64,000 bases of DNA from Streptomyces sp. NBC_00525 (GTDB lineage: Bacteria > Actinomycetota > Actinomycetes > Streptomycetales > Streptomycetaceae), in the NCBI RefSeq assembly GCF_036346595.1, contig NZ_CP107834.1, positions 3,472,001 to 3,536,000 on the forward strand, read 5' to 3'. Of this stretch, positions 63,668 through 64,000 are shown piece after piece; position 1 is the stretch's first letter, and the number at the start of each line of letters is the position of its first letter. Made by a program: the position numbers and the translations under genes. Under the pieces are notes generated by a model that made no database searches, was not told where the DNA came from, and saw nothing but the letters and a program-made list of their open reading frames with translations.

Positions 63668-64000
63668 CGCCCGGCACCGGGTCGAAGGTCCCGAAACGGA
63701 CGGCCTTCGGTCCCACCGCCGGTGACAAGGCGCACAGGCCGTTCAGGGCCTACTAGCCGCCATAGGAGAAACGGGCCCGATTCGTCGGGGGGCTTGCCGC
63801 CCTCCGGCGAACGGGCCCTTGGCATATCGGGCGACCGGCATCAAAGAGGGTGATTCCGGTTACGCGGCCGGTGAATTCCCCCGGTGATCGCTACGGCTTT
63901 TGTTCGTAGATGGGGTGTTTGAGCACCGGCGGGGGTGCGGGTTACCAAGGTATGGCCAGCCCGGCGCACCGCCGGGTCCAGTCATCTCCGGAGGATTTCC
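63668..64000. other. Right-end intergenic region
   Basis: No gene is visible in these 333 bp. A terminator-like inverted repeat lies at 63771-63820. The last 100 bases contain further short GC-rich inverted repeats (CCCGGCG near 63960 against CGCCGGG near 63970) and end in GGAGGATTTCC, a ribosome site that suggests a start codon just beyond the window. Confidence 0.6.
63771..63820 (+). terminator. Terminator after the propeller lipoprotein
   Basis: GGGCCC at 63773-63778 pairs with 63813-63818, with further partial pairing inward. It lies about 105 bp after the stop, with TT following. Confidence 0.5.

Noticed and set aside
63841..64000. Cyclic di-AMP (ydaO) riboswitch at the right edge
   Set aside because: Some GGTGA segments suggested it, but I could not find the conserved core motifs.

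Overview
The window is a piece of a Streptomyces chromosome. The GC content is very high, with strong GC bias at third codon positions that opens long antisense frames. GTG and TTG starts are common. Several genes are typical of the genus: a streptogrisin-type protease, TipA, Lsr2, a DUF397/ATPase/XRE regulatory locus and ClpC. From memory, the gene order follows the S. coelicolor core chromosome around SCO3434 to SCO3373 (tipA, ppa, tilS-hpt-ftsH-fol, nuoD2, panC-nadB-nadC-coaX, lsr2, clpC). I have not checked this against a database.

Layout. 1-2.0 kb: a truncated XRE/DUF5753 regulator, two small conserved genes and an APH-fold kinase. 2.2-4.6 kb: two secreted proteins ending in near-identical CBM5/12 modules, a streptogrisin C-type protease and an intradiol dioxygenase. 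4.7-10.4 kb: a DNA polymerase I paralogue, a DUF2786 protein, a FUSC transporter and a lipoprotein. 10.6-12.7 kb: a WhiJ-like locus (DUF397 protein, HATPase, XRE regulator) with a 31-bp operator repeated in inverted orientation. 12.8-16.8 kb: an aldehyde dehydrogenase, then a PadR regulator with an ABC drug-export pair whose ATPase gene carries an apparent frameshift in a G6 run. 16.8-19.6 kb: glutamate decarboxylase beside a CLC channel. 19.7-23.7 kb: tipA with a recognisable tipA promoter, a DedA protein, a ThrE-type exporter and pyrophosphatase.

23.7-37.4 kb is a housekeeping block: D,D-carboxypeptidase, zincin-type metalloprotein, tilS, hpt, ftsH, folE, then on the other strand folP-NTF2-like-folB-folK-DUF3180 preceded by an MprF-like gene. 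A free-standing Hint/LAGLIDADG gene is inserted between folE and DUF3180, with its ribosome-binding site locked in a perfect hairpin. 37.5-42.5 kb: a membrane-anchored esterase and an osmoprotectant ABC uptake system. 42.6-50.3 kb: a coiled-coil membrane protein, an orphan nuoD beside a MidA/NDUFAF7-type methyltransferase, a two-component system, an ArsR-type regulator and a PLP lyase. 50.4-56.0 kb is a tightly coupled cofactor operon for pantothenate/CoA and NAD (DUF2520-panC-nadB-nadC-coaX). 56.1-64.0 kb: small conserved genes, a BlaI-type repressor, ArgA, Lsr2, clpC with two ClgR-like boxes, and a PQQ-propeller lipoprotein.

The items most worth follow-up are the stand-alone Hint endonuclease and its hairpin, the inverted 31-bp operator of the WhiJ-like locus, the loss of the thiopeptide-binding cysteine in TipA, and the nuoD/NDUFAF7-like pair. 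I saw no tRNA or rRNA gene, CRISPR array, insertion sequence or prophage.
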